Assembly (NCBI GenBank): GCA_963715655.1
Contig: OY970262.1
Span: 2,542,001 to 2,606,000, forward strand
Length of the DNA: 64,000 nt
Direction: 5' to 3'
From: JANQPD01 sp963715655
Lineage (GTDB): Bacteria > Bacteroidota > Bacteroidia > Flavobacteriales > Schleiferiaceae
The stretch's first letter is position 1. The number at the start of each line of letters is the position of its first letter. Under the pieces are notes generated by a model that did not search any database, was not told where the DNA came from, and worked only from the letters and a program-made list of their open reading frames with translations. The translations under genes were made by a program, and so were the position numbers. Shown here one piece after another: positions 51,601 to 59,945 of the stretch.

Positions 51601-53615
51601 CGTAAGGTTGCGTTAATACGATTAAACTGTGCGTAAATGGTAGAAATACCATCAATAATTTTGGTGGTTTCGGTAGCATCTTCAATTTTAAGATTGCTCA
51701 CAATTTCAATAAGCATTTCCAAGTCTTTAGAAACCTTATTAATATTATTTGCTAGGCGATTAGCATCTACCACCTTGCTAGTTTTTTCTACCGCTTCGCT
51801 TAGTTCACTCACTTTATCTCGATAAGGTGCCAAAGCTTCTTTTTTCAACAGAAATTTTACTGTTTGCTGAGAGGTATCTTGCGTTAACTTACTTAAATCA
51901 GCTTCGTAATTTTCAATAATAGCGTTATTCATGTAGCGCAAGTCTTTGAGGGAAAGCACCTCCCCTTTTGCAGCGCGTAAATTGCTCAAGCGTTCTACAA
52001 ACTCATATATCGTTTTGGCGTTTCCGCGTTTAGCTTGGCTCATAACTGCATCTGCGGCAGCGGTTACTTCACCGGCTCTTTCAGCTGTGCTGCGCTTTAT
52101 GCGCACTACTTTTTCAAACTCTTCTATGGCGCTGCTTGCTGCTTGTTTTATAGCCTGCAAAGGTTCACTTAACGTAAAGGCTTCTCCGTTACCCAACCAA
52201 TGGTAACTATCTAAAATTCCGGTGGAAACTTTTACTAAATCAATATACAAATTGCTGTAGCTATCTTCTTTACGGATAAGCTTTTGCACTTCTGCAACCT
52301 CAGCCATAGCCTGTACAATCTCTTTATTACCTAATTTATACAAATACGATTTATGCTCCACCTCCACCGTTTTGTTAGGTGAATAAAAAGGTGTTTGCCA
52401 AATTTGAATTTGATGATGTTTTTTTTGCTCTTCTTCTGATTTAAAGAAGATTAGCTCTCCTTCCTCAAACAATGAAAAACCGTTACAAATAATGGGCGTT
52501 GCTACTTCTTGATTGATAATATTGTACGGTAAAAGTGCATAAAGTCCGGTGCCTTTTTGAAAGAACACGTAAATAAAATCTTCTCCGTTTGGCGAAACAA
52601 TGCGTTTCTCAAAAAGCATGTTTTCCAGCTGATTATCAAATAATTTTACCTCGCCCGTTTGAATATAATAGCCTTTGGCGAAAATAATTCCTTGGTCATC
52701 GGGCAACAGCACGCAAGAATCTTCTAAAGCATCAACACGCACCGCCTTTTGTATTTTTTCATTATACACGATATAGCGAAACTTCTGCTCTTTATAAGGC
52801 TTTATCTTTAACGCTATAAGATTGCCAATCAGTGCGTAATAAATTTCCGCATCATCCAGCGTTTGGTCAGCATCATCCACCGGCTCTTCATAAATTCCTT
52901 TGCCGCTGTTGGTATTGTCTTCTATTTTAATGGTTAAATCTCCACCCACGGTTTCCACAAAAAGCTTATCCTCAATAGAAATATGCGGATGTATGCCCTT
53001 GCGCTGCATCTCGCGTACTACACGCTTCCATTTAAATTCATGTTGATTAGGGAAAATATACTCGTGGTCACTACGGTTGTCGGCATACTTTAATGTGCTA
53101 TCTTTTGCTTTCCCCCACTTAAAGGTTTTGATATCTTCGGTAGTTTTACCCACCTGAAACACCATAAAAATATGACCGCCTATTTCGGCAAACTTGCTAA
53201 AACGTGTATCTCTGTAATATTTATAGAGGTTGGCAAAGTCAATTAAAAAGGCTTCATCCTGTAAAAGTGTATTTTCCTCTTTATGGAAAGTATGTGCCTT
53301 AGCATCAAAGCGATACACGCCAAAAACATCCTCTATATGCGTTTCTGTTTTAAGGCCCATGTGTACGTTGTAGCCAAATAGAAACTGATTATTGCCCAAC
53401 GCAATCATATCGCGCGCCAAACAATTATTTTCGGTAGTAACGCGCTCTGTGGCGATTAACTTGGTTTCGATGGAGCCAAAAACTTCTTTTCGCGCTGCGT
53501 TGAGTTGCTGCACACGGCTGCGTAAATCAGCGCCATGCTTCTCTAAACGCTCACGAATGATTTCATACGTACCGGCTTCTAAAGAGGTGTTTTTTTGAGT
53601 ATTGCTATCGGACAT
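48693..53615 (-). CDS. Giant AAA+ 'DNA repair ATPase'-type protein of the membrane-stress cluster
   Basis: 1640 aa. Residues 1-450 form a beta-rich domain (repeated FGVYRFDAKAHTF, MLFEKRIVSPNGEDFIYVFF-type strands). Residues 450-900 are long coiled coils (KLTEKREQVYNAFETKK). The AAA+ domain is near the C-terminus, with Walker A SPPGYGKTT at about 1280 and Walker B VMIYLDDIQ at about 1345. The family is annotated in Bacteroidota as DNA repair ATPase without strong evidence. Its location downstream of pspA, yqiJ-like and flotillin genes argues for a membrane-remodelling role (inference). A 531-base gap separates it from the flotillin gene. Confidence 0.82.
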   Translation of the reverse strand: MSDSNTQKNTSLEAGTYEIIRERLEKHGADLRSRVQQLNAARKEVFGSIETKLIATERVTTENNCLARDMIALGNNQFLFGYNVHMGLKTETHIEDVFGVYRFDAKAHTFHKEENTLLQDEAFLIDFANLYKYYRDTRFSKFAEIGGHIFMVFQVGKTTEDIKTFKWGKAKDSTLKYADNRSDHEYIFPNQHEFKWKRVVREMQRKGIHPHISIEDKLFVETVGGDLTIKIEDNTNSGKGIYEEPVDDADQTLDDAEIYYALIGNLIALKIKPYKEQKFRYIVYNEKIQKAVRVDALEDSCVLLPDDQGIIFAKGYYIQTGEVKLFDNQLENMLFEKRIVSPNGEDFIYVFFQKGTGLYALLPYNIINQEVATPIICNGFSLFEEGELIFFKSEEEQKKHHQIQIWQTPFYSPNKTVEVEHKSYLYKLGNKEIVQAMAEVAEVQKLIRKEDSYSNLYIDLVKVSTGILDSYHWLGNGEAFTLSEPLQAIKQAASSAIEEFEKVVRIKRSTAERAGEVTAAADAVMSQAKRGNAKTIYEFVERLSNLRAAKGEVLSLKDLRYMNNAIIENYEADLSKLTQDTSQQTVKFLLKKEALAPYRDKVSELSEAVEKTSKVVDANRLANNINKVSKDLEMLIEIVSNLKIEDATETTKIIDGISTIYAQFNRINATLRKKRKELLGKEGEAEFNTQLKLVNQGLTNYLDISDSPEKCEDYQNKLMVQLEELEGKFSEFDDFITKLTEKREQVYNAFETKKIQLVEARNKKSVALYESGKRIISGIKKRLLNFKEQKDINAYYASDLMVDKVRDITKQLLGIDDVVKADDLQSQLKTAYEDASRQLKDKQELFVDGENIIQLGQHAFNVNTQEIDLSMVQRNSNMFFHITGTNFFEQINDTEFLTTKAVWSQSLVSENDTVYRAEYLAYALFKEAQNISNQVDDAIKELDTLHQLTQKELQKYIQQRMALRYEEGYIKGVHDFDAALLLKQLLDFYFSIGLLRFSAEARVLAYLFWEHLLPKKEKAQWEVQFDNIKKIVQVFPGSTSFENTVLELREAIANVQPQPTFSTTILHEEAAQYLFQRLVYETEFSFSWEAWHLVEEFNTHLKKKRNMRLFEEVLKAESENVIKRMNLVMSWLNSFLQEQRLNVEASEIREAATILMSARIAPPTEHKVMLSAEVSGLAGDHPLVVDGKLTVHFSKFMLRLAHFSTVDVPRYKLYTETKKQLLAKAKADLRLSEFKPRVMSSFVRNQLINEVYLPMIGDNLAKQMGAAGDKKRTDLMGMLLLVSPPGYGKTTLMEYVANRLGLVFMKINGPAIGHEVTALDPGSAKNSAAREELEKLNLAFEMGDNVMIYLDDIQHCNPEFLQKFISLCDAQRKVEGIYKGVSKTYDFRGKKVAVVMAGNPYTESGEKFKIPDMLANRADTYNLGDVIGGKAKAFELSYIENSLTSNDILAKLRTKSAKDVYTLVQIAETGEQEGVTFESNHSPEEIKDYLAILEKMLRVRNAILSVNQQYIDSAGQADAYRREPPFQLQGSYRNMNKLVEKLNPLMNDQELETMVLSHYENEAQTLTSGAEFNFLKFKELQGWLSAEEKSRKEEILEVFQRNQKRQGLGGNEMGVLLEQVEAVAKGLQGISKAIEGKGDT

Positions 53616-53725
53616 TTTTTTGCTAGCTGTTAATCTGTTTTTTATTTGGAGGTTGCGATATTTTTAAATGACTTTCGAGTAGAGATGCATTGCAAATGAA
53701 ATTAATACTAAACTTTAGGTTTTAC

Positions 53726-53770
53726 AACCATGCTTCGATACACCTCGTTCCTCGGCACTCAGCATGACAT
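53726..53770 (-). repeat. Dispersed intergenic repeat, copy 1
   Basis: AACCATGCTTCGATACACCT through CTCAGCATGACAT; identical to copy 2 except for one base in the middle (TTC against TAC). The similarity extends about 25 bases further (TATTAAAACCAATAAAA). Such CTTCG...GCATGA elements are scattered in many Bacteroidota genomes. Confidence 0.7.
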
Positions 53771-53856
53771 CCGTTTGTCTATTAAAACCAATAAAAGCAT
53801 TTTAAACATATGCACTTCATTTTAAAATTTTTAGTTTAAAACATTTTAGGGGTAAA

Positions 53857-53901
53857 AACCATGCTTCGATACACCTCGTACCTCGGCACTCAGCATGACA
53901 T
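53857..53901 (-). repeat. Dispersed intergenic repeat, copy 2
   Basis: Direct copy of 53726-53770, 131 bases away, followed by the same TATTAAAACCAATAAAA tail. The pair lies in the gap between the flotillin and AAA+ ATPase genes. Confidence 0.7.
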
Positions 53902-54146
53902 TCGTATATTAAAACCAATAAAAAAAACAATGACAGCGCAACGGATTCAAACGTGTTTTCTAACGCTTCAATTTTCTTCATGGTTTTATTGCCTTATAAG
54001 AAATTATCCCACTGCGCCAAGGCGCACGAATATTTGAACGCGTCTAGTTAAAAAATCAAACTAAGAGGTAGCTCCTAAAAAAACTATAAGCTTCTCACTA
54101 TTTCCCAATTCGTCATTCCAAATTCTACATTCGTCATTTGTTTTCT

Positions 54147-56324
54147 CTAAACACTAATTCCTAAGCTACTTGCAGTTTTATTACCCATACCACTACTTTG
54201 CGCCAAACTCATTAATTGTTGTAACAAGCCTTTTTTCTCGGGATCATTAGTTTGTGCTAAAAGCCTAACTAGCAACGCGGTGATAGAAAGATTTTTAATA
54301 TCCTCGCTGTCTAAGTCGCTTTCTTTAATCAAGGTTTTGATTTTATCTACCATGGAAACACCATCAGCATTGTCTAGCAACTGAGTTTTTACTTTAGAGA
54401 AAATCTCACTGTTGTTTACCGTACGGTCAAAGGCTTTACCGTTGCTAATGGCACCCACAATCTTATCAAAGAATACATTTTCTCCGCCTACAATATCAAT
54501 TTTGGCCGACCTTAAAGCGGTAGCTAACACTTCGGCTTGTGCATCTGCAATAGCTTTTTGAATATTGATTTGTGCCAATTCCACTTCCTTATCTTTTAAT
54601 AAGCGTAATTTAAATTCTTCATGATCTTTACCTACACCATCTAGTTTTTTCATAGCCGCAGCTTTACGATCAATACCTTCTGCTTCCGCATTGTATTTCT
54701 CTAAGCTTACGTGCGCTTCCGCCAATCCTTTTTCTTTATCAGCAGCAGCCTTTTTAGAAATCACCTCCGCTTCGGCTAATCCTTTTGCTTTATTTACATC
54801 TGCCGCAGCATTACCAAGTTTTAAATCTGCTTCTGCTTGAGCCAATGATTTTGCCTCAATACCTTTTGCCTCTGCCAATGCCTGATCTTCTAATACAGAC
54901 GCTTCGGCTTCCCCTTGCTTTTCACGTGCTTCAGCCTTAGCCTCCATCACTTTCGCTTCAGCTAATCCGCTTGAAGCAAACCGTGCCGCTTCCGCTTCAG
55001 CTAAAGTTTTAATGGCTTCCGCTTTTTGCACCGATGATTGTTGTTCTGCATCAGCATCAATAATTTTTTGCTTGGCCAAGAATTCAGCTGCTTGCTTAGA
55101 GGCTTCGGCACGTTTTATTTGCTGCACCAACGATGCTTCCGCTTCTTCTTCCGCTTTGGTTATTGCCACTTTTTTGCTGCGCTCTGCTCCTGCAAAGGCG
55201 CGTGTATCATTTATCCGCTCTTCCTCATCTACCACCGTTTTTTCAATGGCTACACGCTCGCGAATTACTTCTTGAATGTTTTTCTTTTGTTCTTCTACCG
55301 CTTTTTCCTTATCAATCTGTGCTAGTGTTACAATCCGTTCACGCTCGGTGGCCTCTAACATCCTATCCTTTTCCACACGCTCCGTTTCCACAGCCTCCGT
55401 GCGTTCTTTAGATTTTGATGCCACAATAACTTGACGCATTTTATTCTCTTCGGCCACCGCAACTTCTTCATCGGTTGCTATACGCGCACGCTCAGATTTT
55501 AATCGCTCCTCTTCATTTACCCGTTTCGTTTCTGCATCTTCTCGCGCTACAGCATTCGCTACTTCACGTTTTTGTTTAGCTTCCGCTTCTGCTAGCTGAC
55601 GCTCTAAAACCAAGATAGCCTCACGCGCTTCTACATCCTGCTGCTTTACCGTTTTTTCTTTGTCGCGCTGAATAAAATTAGCTTTTACAGCTTCCTTGGC
55701 GGTGATTTCGGTGATCTTTTTAATACCCTCTGCATCTAAAATATTATTAGGATCGAGAGAACTTAATGGCGTTTGTTCTAAGAAATCAATAGCCGCATCA
55801 TCCAGCACATAACCATTTAAGTCGGTACCAATAATGTTGATGATTTCTTTACGGAATTCATCACGTTGGTTGTACAAGTCAACAAACTCAAACTTTTTAC
55901 CAACGGTTTTTAAGGCTTCTGAAAATTTAGCATCAAAAAGTAAGCGCAAAGCATCTTTAGAAGAAGCCCGGTTGCAACCCACTGCTTGTGCCACCTTTTT
56001 AACATCTTCTACCATTTCGTTTACACGCACAAAAAAGGCCACTTTTATATCTGCACGTAAATTGTCTTTACATACTAAGCCGTCTTTACCATCGCGTTCA
56101 ATGGTTATAGTGCTCAGTGAAATATCCATTACTTCTAGCCTGTGTAAAACAGGAATGACCAGCATTCCATTAAAAGAGACTTTAATACCCCCCACACCTG
56201 TACGCACCAGCGCTTGACCTTGTGAGGTTTTATGGTAAAAACGCGAAAACATGGCAATAATGCCAAAGACCAAGACTACACCAATAACAACACTTGTTAT
56301 CATTGAATTTTCAAAAATTTCCAT
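54147..56324 (-). CDS. Flotillin-family (SPFH/band 7) protein, YqiK-like
   Basis: 725 aa. One N-terminal membrane segment (ITSVVIGVVLVFGIIAMF), then an SPFH domain (about 25-190: GQALVRTGVGGIKVSFNGMLVIPVLHRLEVMDIS) and a very long helical region with AEAKQKREVANAVARED and repeated AEAxAxxx heptads (200-600). The C-terminal oligomerisation part is GKAFDRTVNNSEIFSKVKTQLL. Family members scaffold ordered membrane domains. It lies 21 bases after the YqiJ-like gene. Confidence 0.92.
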   Translation of the reverse strand: MEIFENSMITSVVIGVVLVFGIIAMFSRFYHKTSQGQALVRTGVGGIKVSFNGMLVIPVLHRLEVMDISLSTITIERDGKDGLVCKDNLRADIKVAFFVRVNEMVEDVKKVAQAVGCNRASSKDALRLLFDAKFSEALKTVGKKFEFVDLYNQRDEFRKEIINIIGTDLNGYVLDDAAIDFLEQTPLSSLDPNNILDAEGIKKITEITAKEAVKANFIQRDKEKTVKQQDVEAREAILVLERQLAEAEAKQKREVANAVAREDAETKRVNEEERLKSERARIATDEEVAVAEENKMRQVIVASKSKERTEAVETERVEKDRMLEATERERIVTLAQIDKEKAVEEQKKNIQEVIRERVAIEKTVVDEEERINDTRAFAGAERSKKVAITKAEEEAEASLVQQIKRAEASKQAAEFLAKQKIIDADAEQQSSVQKAEAIKTLAEAEAARFASSGLAEAKVMEAKAEAREKQGEAEASVLEDQALAEAKGIEAKSLAQAEADLKLGNAAADVNKAKGLAEAEVISKKAAADKEKGLAEAHVSLEKYNAEAEGIDRKAAAMKKLDGVGKDHEEFKLRLLKDKEVELAQINIQKAIADAQAEVLATALRSAKIDIVGGENVFFDKIVGAISNGKAFDRTVNNSEIFSKVKTQLLDNADGVSMVDKIKTLIKESDLDSEDIKNLSITALLVRLLAQTNDPEKKGLLQQLMSLAQSSGMGNKTASSLGISV

Positions 56325-56345
56325 TTTTTAATTTGGTTTAATTAG

Positions 56346-56996
56346 TTAATCTACAGAATAATATGGCTCAATAAGATATACTCCCGTTGTGCCAAGTAAT
56401 TGAATGAAAAGCACATTATCTCCTTTTTTAACTTCCGTGCCTTCGCGGGTAAGGATATAAAACCGCAAAAAGGAACCTTCATAATTTACCTCCGCCATAC
56501 CCTTACTATCATGCGAAGCAGAAGTAGTGACAGTACCTACCTTCCCTATAATTTCTTTTACCTTGCTATCTTCATCAATGGTATTAAAAAATTTAACGAA
56601 CGGCCAGGTTAAAAACTTAGCAATAAACAAACTCCCGATAAGGGCTGGCAAAAAGACAATAAGGCCAATAATAAAATTACTGTTACCTAAAAATCCGTTT
56701 ACGTTTATACAAATTATCCAAAGTGGAAGGGTTAAAAAGCTCAACCAAATCATCACTGGAATTTTGCCCAAGTTGAAAAACAACAGCACATTGTTAATCC
56801 AAGATATATCGGCAGTAGCTGTTGCACCTGTATCCATATCCGCATCAAGGTCGGCATCTACCTCTAGGTCAAAGTCTAAAAAGTCGGTGCCTAAAAGCCC
56901 AAAAATTACAATTATCCAATAGAGGATAATGAAGAGGAGCAATGCCGTGGGAATAACATTGGCTCCGTTAAAAATAAAATCAACAAAGTTGCCCAT
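56346..56996 (-). CDS. YqiJ/NfeD-like membrane protein with OB-fold domain
   Basis: 216 aa. Three hydrophobic stretches (VIPTALLLFIILYWIIVIFGLL; IPVMIWLSFLTLPLWIICI; NFIIGLIVFLPALIGSLFIAKFL) are followed by a soluble OB-fold domain (KEIIGKVGTVTTSASHDSKGMAEVNYEG through GDNVLFIQLLGTTGVYLIEPY). It has an acidic loop (DLEVDADLDADMDT). In enterobacteria yqiJ precedes flotillin-like yqiK; here the same order is kept. It stops 21 bases before the flotillin start. Confidence 0.87.
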   Translation of the reverse strand: MGNFVDFIFNGANVIPTALLLFIILYWIIVIFGLLGTDFLDFDLEVDADLDADMDTGATATADISWINNVLLFFNLGKIPVMIWLSFLTLPLWIICINVNGFLGNSNFIIGLIVFLPALIGSLFIAKFLTWPFVKFFNTIDEDSKVKEIIGKVGTVTTSASHDSKGMAEVNYEGSFLRFYILTREGTEVKKGDNVLFIQLLGTTGVYLIEPYYSVD

Positions 56997-56998
56997 GG

Positions 56999-57736
56999 CT
57001 AGGAAGAGGCATTATCCGCCCCACTATCCTTTTTATCTAAACCCAACTTTGCTTTTAAAGCAGCTAACTCGTCCGTTGCTTTGGCATCAGCAGCACCTTC
57101 CACTGCTCGGTTTAGTTCTTCATCAATGCTTCTGCTTTCATTGGCTATATCGCCATAGCTTTCCGCTAATGCCTCCTCTTGTAATACTTTTTCCTTCATA
57201 CGTTCTAGCATACTCACAGTTCCGCTTCCATCAATTTGCGCCATTTGCTTATTGATGTTTTTTGTAGCTGAGCTTACTTTCACTCTTGCTTTAAGCGTTT
57301 TTAGCTCATTTTCATATTGGCTAATTTGGTTTTTTAAACGCTTTATGTTTGCATCCATAGTTGCAATATTTCCGTCAAATTTCTCTTTGTCTGCCTTACT
57401 ACGTGAAATATCTGCTATGCTATGCTCTCTTTTTGCAAGCGCCTCAGTAGCCAGTCTGTCTGCTTCCGCTGCATCCATATCACCTTTAGCACCACGCTGC
57501 AAAATAACTACTGCTTTTTGCTGATAATCTGAAGCTTTATCCTCACTTATCTTCATATCGTTGCGAGCTCTTATGCTCAACGCTTTAATTTCTGCTAGTG
57601 CATGTAACGCCTGATCTAGGTCTGCCTTTAAATCACGGATTCCTTGTTCCGTCATTTTTATTGGATCTTCCAATTTATCAATTGCAGAATTCGTTTCTGC
57701 TTTACCAATGGAAAAAAGTCTTTTTAAAATACTCAT
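56999..57736 (-). CDS. pspA: PspA/IM30-family membrane stress protein
   Basis: 245 aa, almost entirely helical: MSILKRLFSIGKAETNSAID, KLEDPIKMTEQGIRDLKADL and LDQALHALAEIKALSIRARND are the PspA start, followed by coiled-coil segments (NIATMDANIKRLKNQISQYE) and a C-terminal helix. PspA/IM30 proteins form ESCRT-III-like polymers that protect damaged membranes. The stop is two bases from the YqiJ-like start, so the genes are co-transcribed. Confidence 0.9.
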   Translation of the reverse strand: MSILKRLFSIGKAETNSAIDKLEDPIKMTEQGIRDLKADLDQALHALAEIKALSIRARNDMKISEDKASDYQQKAVVILQRGAKGDMDAAEADRLATEALAKREHSIADISRSKADKEKFDGNIATMDANIKRLKNQISQYENELKTLKARVKVSSATKNINKQMAQIDGSGTVSMLERMKEKVLQEEALAESYGDIANESRSIDEELNRAVEGAADAKATDELAALKAKLGLDKKDSGADNASS

Positions 57737-57769
57737 GTGTTTATTTTTTGTGGCTTGTTAGCCGATTTA

Positions 57770-58165
57770 TTAATGTTTAGAAAAAGCGATTAACTCATCT
57801 GAGTATTCGCTTAATAAGAGGCTGAGAGAATTTAATGTTCCCTCTAACTCGTTTAAATCTAAGTTCTCTAGTTGTAGCGTATCTCTAAAAATTACGCGAG
57901 AACCGTGTTCATCTAATGCAAATGCACCATGTACAATATCTCTATTCTTAATCAGTAAATTTTTAAAAACCTCCATCGATTCCGATTTTAATTCAAATAA
58001 GAACTGCTCCATTACTAAAATGGGGTCAGCGCAGGCTATTACTAAATTTCTAATACCTGTGTTTTCACTTTCCACCACAAACACCGCTTCTTCGGCATTT
58101 TCATGTGTGATGTTAAACTCCAATTCCATTAAAAATTCTTTAACTTTTTCGAAATGATTTGTCAT
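57770..58165 (-). CDS. YbjN-domain protein (CesT/Tir-chaperone-like fold)
   Basis: 131 aa from ATG 58165, with the first residues MTNHFEKVKEFLMELEFNIT; a longer frame to 58204 exists but looks non-coding. The pattern EEAVFVVESENTGIRNLVIACADPILVMEQFLFEL followed by LIKNRDIVHGAFALDEHGSRVIFRDTLQLENLDLNELEGTLNSL matches YbjN-type proteins. It starts the pspA-flotillin-ATPase operon, 33 bases before pspA. Confidence 0.75.
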   Translation of the reverse strand: MTNHFEKVKEFLMELEFNITHENAEEAVFVVESENTGIRNLVIACADPILVMEQFLFELKSESMEVFKNLLIKNRDIVHGAFALDEHGSRVIFRDTLQLENLDLNELEGTLNSLSLLLSEYSDELIAFSKH

Positions 58166-58312
58166 ACTTTGGTTTTTGAATACTGTAATAATTAAGTTTT
58201 GCACTGTTTACACAAGTAATTTAGCCTGTGTGAAAAGTGCTTCAATATAGAAATATCTGTTCACTTTGGCGGAGGATTTGGGCGATCACTAAATTCTTTC
58301 ATGTTATTTTTA

Positions 58313-58340
58313 TTAGTTTTACCCCGCTAAAATACTAATA
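58313..58340 (+). promoter_or_regulatory. Candidate operator between the stress cluster and the XRE regulator
   Basis: Imperfect palindrome ATTAGTTTTA-CCCCGC-TAAAATACTAAT in the divergent intergenic region, 37 bases before the XRE/S24 gene start. A second short copy of the half-site (TATTAG) lies closer to the start. It is a plausible site for autorepression by the adjacent regulator. Confidence 0.4.
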
Positions 58341-58376
58341 AATTTAGTTTAGCCAAAAATATTAGCATTTAATTTT

Positions 58377-59159
58377 ATGAGTACTTCTAAAATTGGTCAC
58401 AACATTAAAAAAATACGTGGTGTTAAAAACCTTAATCAAAGCGACTTTGCGGAGCTTTTTGATTTGAAGCGTGCTAGTATTGGCGCTTACGAAGAAGGTA
58501 GAGCGGAACCTAAAGTTTCTACTATTATACAAATAGCCAATCATTTTGGCATTAGCGTAGATGAATTATTAACCAAAGCCCTTTCAGTAAACGATTTAAT
58601 TCGCTTTGACATTATTAAAGAGGATTTAAAAGCACAAACCAAGCATAACTTATTACCAACCAAAGATTGGGTGGAACTGATACCTATACCCTTGTTGACT
58701 ACTGAGTATGAAAAGGATTATTTAGACGGAAAGTTGAAAACAGAAACACTGCCTTATCTGCAGCTACCCTTAGCGAAAGGTAGAATGTACTTAGCGTTTT
58801 TCATAAATGATAATGCCATGCAAATAGCGCATGGCGGTGTACAGCAAGGGGATATACTAGTTGGTTGCAAACCTGAAAAATTTGATTTGGCTAAAGCTGA
58901 AATTGGCATGATGTATATATTTCAACTAAAATCTGAAATTATATACCGAAAATTGAATGTAAAAAACCTAAGCTCAGTAACGCTGACTGCCGATAATCCA
59001 AATGTATATTCTAAAACTCTAAAACATTCGGAAATAAAAGATATTTGGCAAGTATGCCTACGCGTTACCAATAATATTAGCAATCAAAACTTGATGGAAA
59101 ATAAATTGATGCAGCTTGAGAAAGAAATTGAACAACTAAAAAGGATGAGCCGCTCGTGA
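58377..59159 (+). CDS. XRE-type regulator with LexA/S24-like C-terminal domain
   Basis: 260 aa. HTH_3 domain at 5-65 (IGHNIKKIRGVKNLNQSDFA, then LFDLKRASIGAYEEGRAEP). The C-terminal S24/LexA-like domain covers about 110-235 (LPLAKGRMYLAFFINDNAMQIAHGGVQQGDILVGCKPE and later DNPNVYSK). The catalytic-serine position of classical LexA is not clear (NDNAMQIAHGG has no obvious Ser), so self-cleavage is doubtful. A zipper tail (NKLMQLEKEIEQLKRM) follows. The stop overlaps the next start (GTGA), so it is coupled to the PLD gene. Confidence 0.87.
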   Translation: MSTSKIGHNIKKIRGVKNLNQSDFAELFDLKRASIGAYEEGRAEPKVSTIIQIANHFGISVDELLTKALSVNDLIRFDIIKEDLKAQTKHNLLPTKDWVELIPIPLLTTEYEKDYLDGKLKTETLPYLQLPLAKGRMYLAFFINDNAMQIAHGGVQQGDILVGCKPEKFDLAKAEIGMMYIFQLKSEIIYRKLNVKNLSSVTLTADNPNVYSKTLKHSEIKDIWQVCLRVTNNISNQNLMENKLMQLEKEIEQLKRMSRS

Positions 59160-59842
59160 AAAACACCTTAATAGAAATTGAGAGATTGCTTAGTGCCGCC
59201 TTTGCAGATTTTGTGCTGAGCAGAAAAGAACGTAGCGACTTGCGTGAAGCGTTAAGCTCCATAACGTTAGAGTTGCGCGAAAAACAATTGCTGTGGCACT
59301 TTTGCAAAAGCTTAGCAGAAAAATCTGAAACCTTAAGTACCTACTCATCCATAGAATGGATGTACGCTTGTGGCAAACTATTGCAACAAACGGCAGAAAC
59401 TCCCGATGCTGAAACGCAGGTTTATTTTTCACCGGGCACCGCTTGCCAAACGGCTATATGCAACGCCATCCGCTTTGCGAAAAGCAAAATAGACATTTGC
59501 GTTTTTACCATTAGTGACAATACAATTACCGATGAACTTTTGCAAGCACACCGCTTAGGCAAGCATATTCGCATAATAACGGATAATGATAAAACCGAAG
59601 ATCACGGATCTGATATTGATTTATTAGCGAATGCTGGTTTACAGGTAAGGGAAGACCGCACGGATGCGCACATGCATCATAAATTTGCCTTATTTGATAA
59701 CGAAAAGTTACTTACCGGCAGTTATAATTGGACCAGATCTGCCATGACACATAATTTGGAAAATATTCTCCTTACAGATGATGAAAATGCCATAGGCCCA
59801 TTTAAAAAGGAATTTAAACGTTTATGGGAAATGTTGAAGTAG
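59156..59842 (+). CDS. Phospholipase-D-like (single HKD) protein, probable nuclease
   Basis: 228 aa from GTG 59156. The PLD-like domain is at about 95-225: SKIDICVFTISDNTITDELLQAHRLGKHIRIITDND, then the catalytic motif HMHHKFALFDNEKLLTGSYNWTRSAMTHNLENILLTDD (H-x-K-x4-D with downstream GSxNW). A single HKD copy implies a dimer, as in Nuc-type endonucleases and mitoPLD. The N-terminal 90 residues are helical and unknown. It is transcribed with the S24-like regulator, so it may be a damage-inducible nuclease (inference). Confidence 0.87.
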   Translation: MKNTLIEIERLLSAAFADFVLSRKERSDLREALSSITLELREKQLLWHFCKSLAEKSETLSTYSSIEWMYACGKLLQQTAETPDAETQVYFSPGTACQTAICNAIRFAKSKIDICVFTISDNTITDELLQAHRLGKHIRIITDNDKTEDHGSDIDLLANAGLQVREDRTDAHMHHKFALFDNEKLLTGSYNWTRSAMTHNLENILLTDDENAIGPFKKEFKRLWEMLK

Positions 59843-59945
59843 ATGAATTTTTGTACTCTTTAATATTGAAAATTATCTAAAAACTCCTCTTTCCATCCCC
59901 TTGTGTCCCAACCTCCTTTAACAGATATTTGCCAAAATTTTTTCC

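Larger units (their letters stand above)
53616..54146. other. 531-base gene-free gap inside the stress cluster
   Basis: No ORF and no IS end. It contains two copies of a dispersed-type repeat (listed separately) and an AT-rich remainder. The stretch near 54080-54145 (TCTCACTATTTCCCAATTCG, TCATTCCAAATTC) has short repeated words but no clear terminator. Confidence 0.5.

Noticed and set aside
55012..55411. Several plus-strand ORFs opposite the flotillin gene.
   Set aside because: They are shadows of the Ala/Glu-rich coiled coil; their serine/alanine-rich or phenylalanine/leucine-rich composition is the expected artefact.
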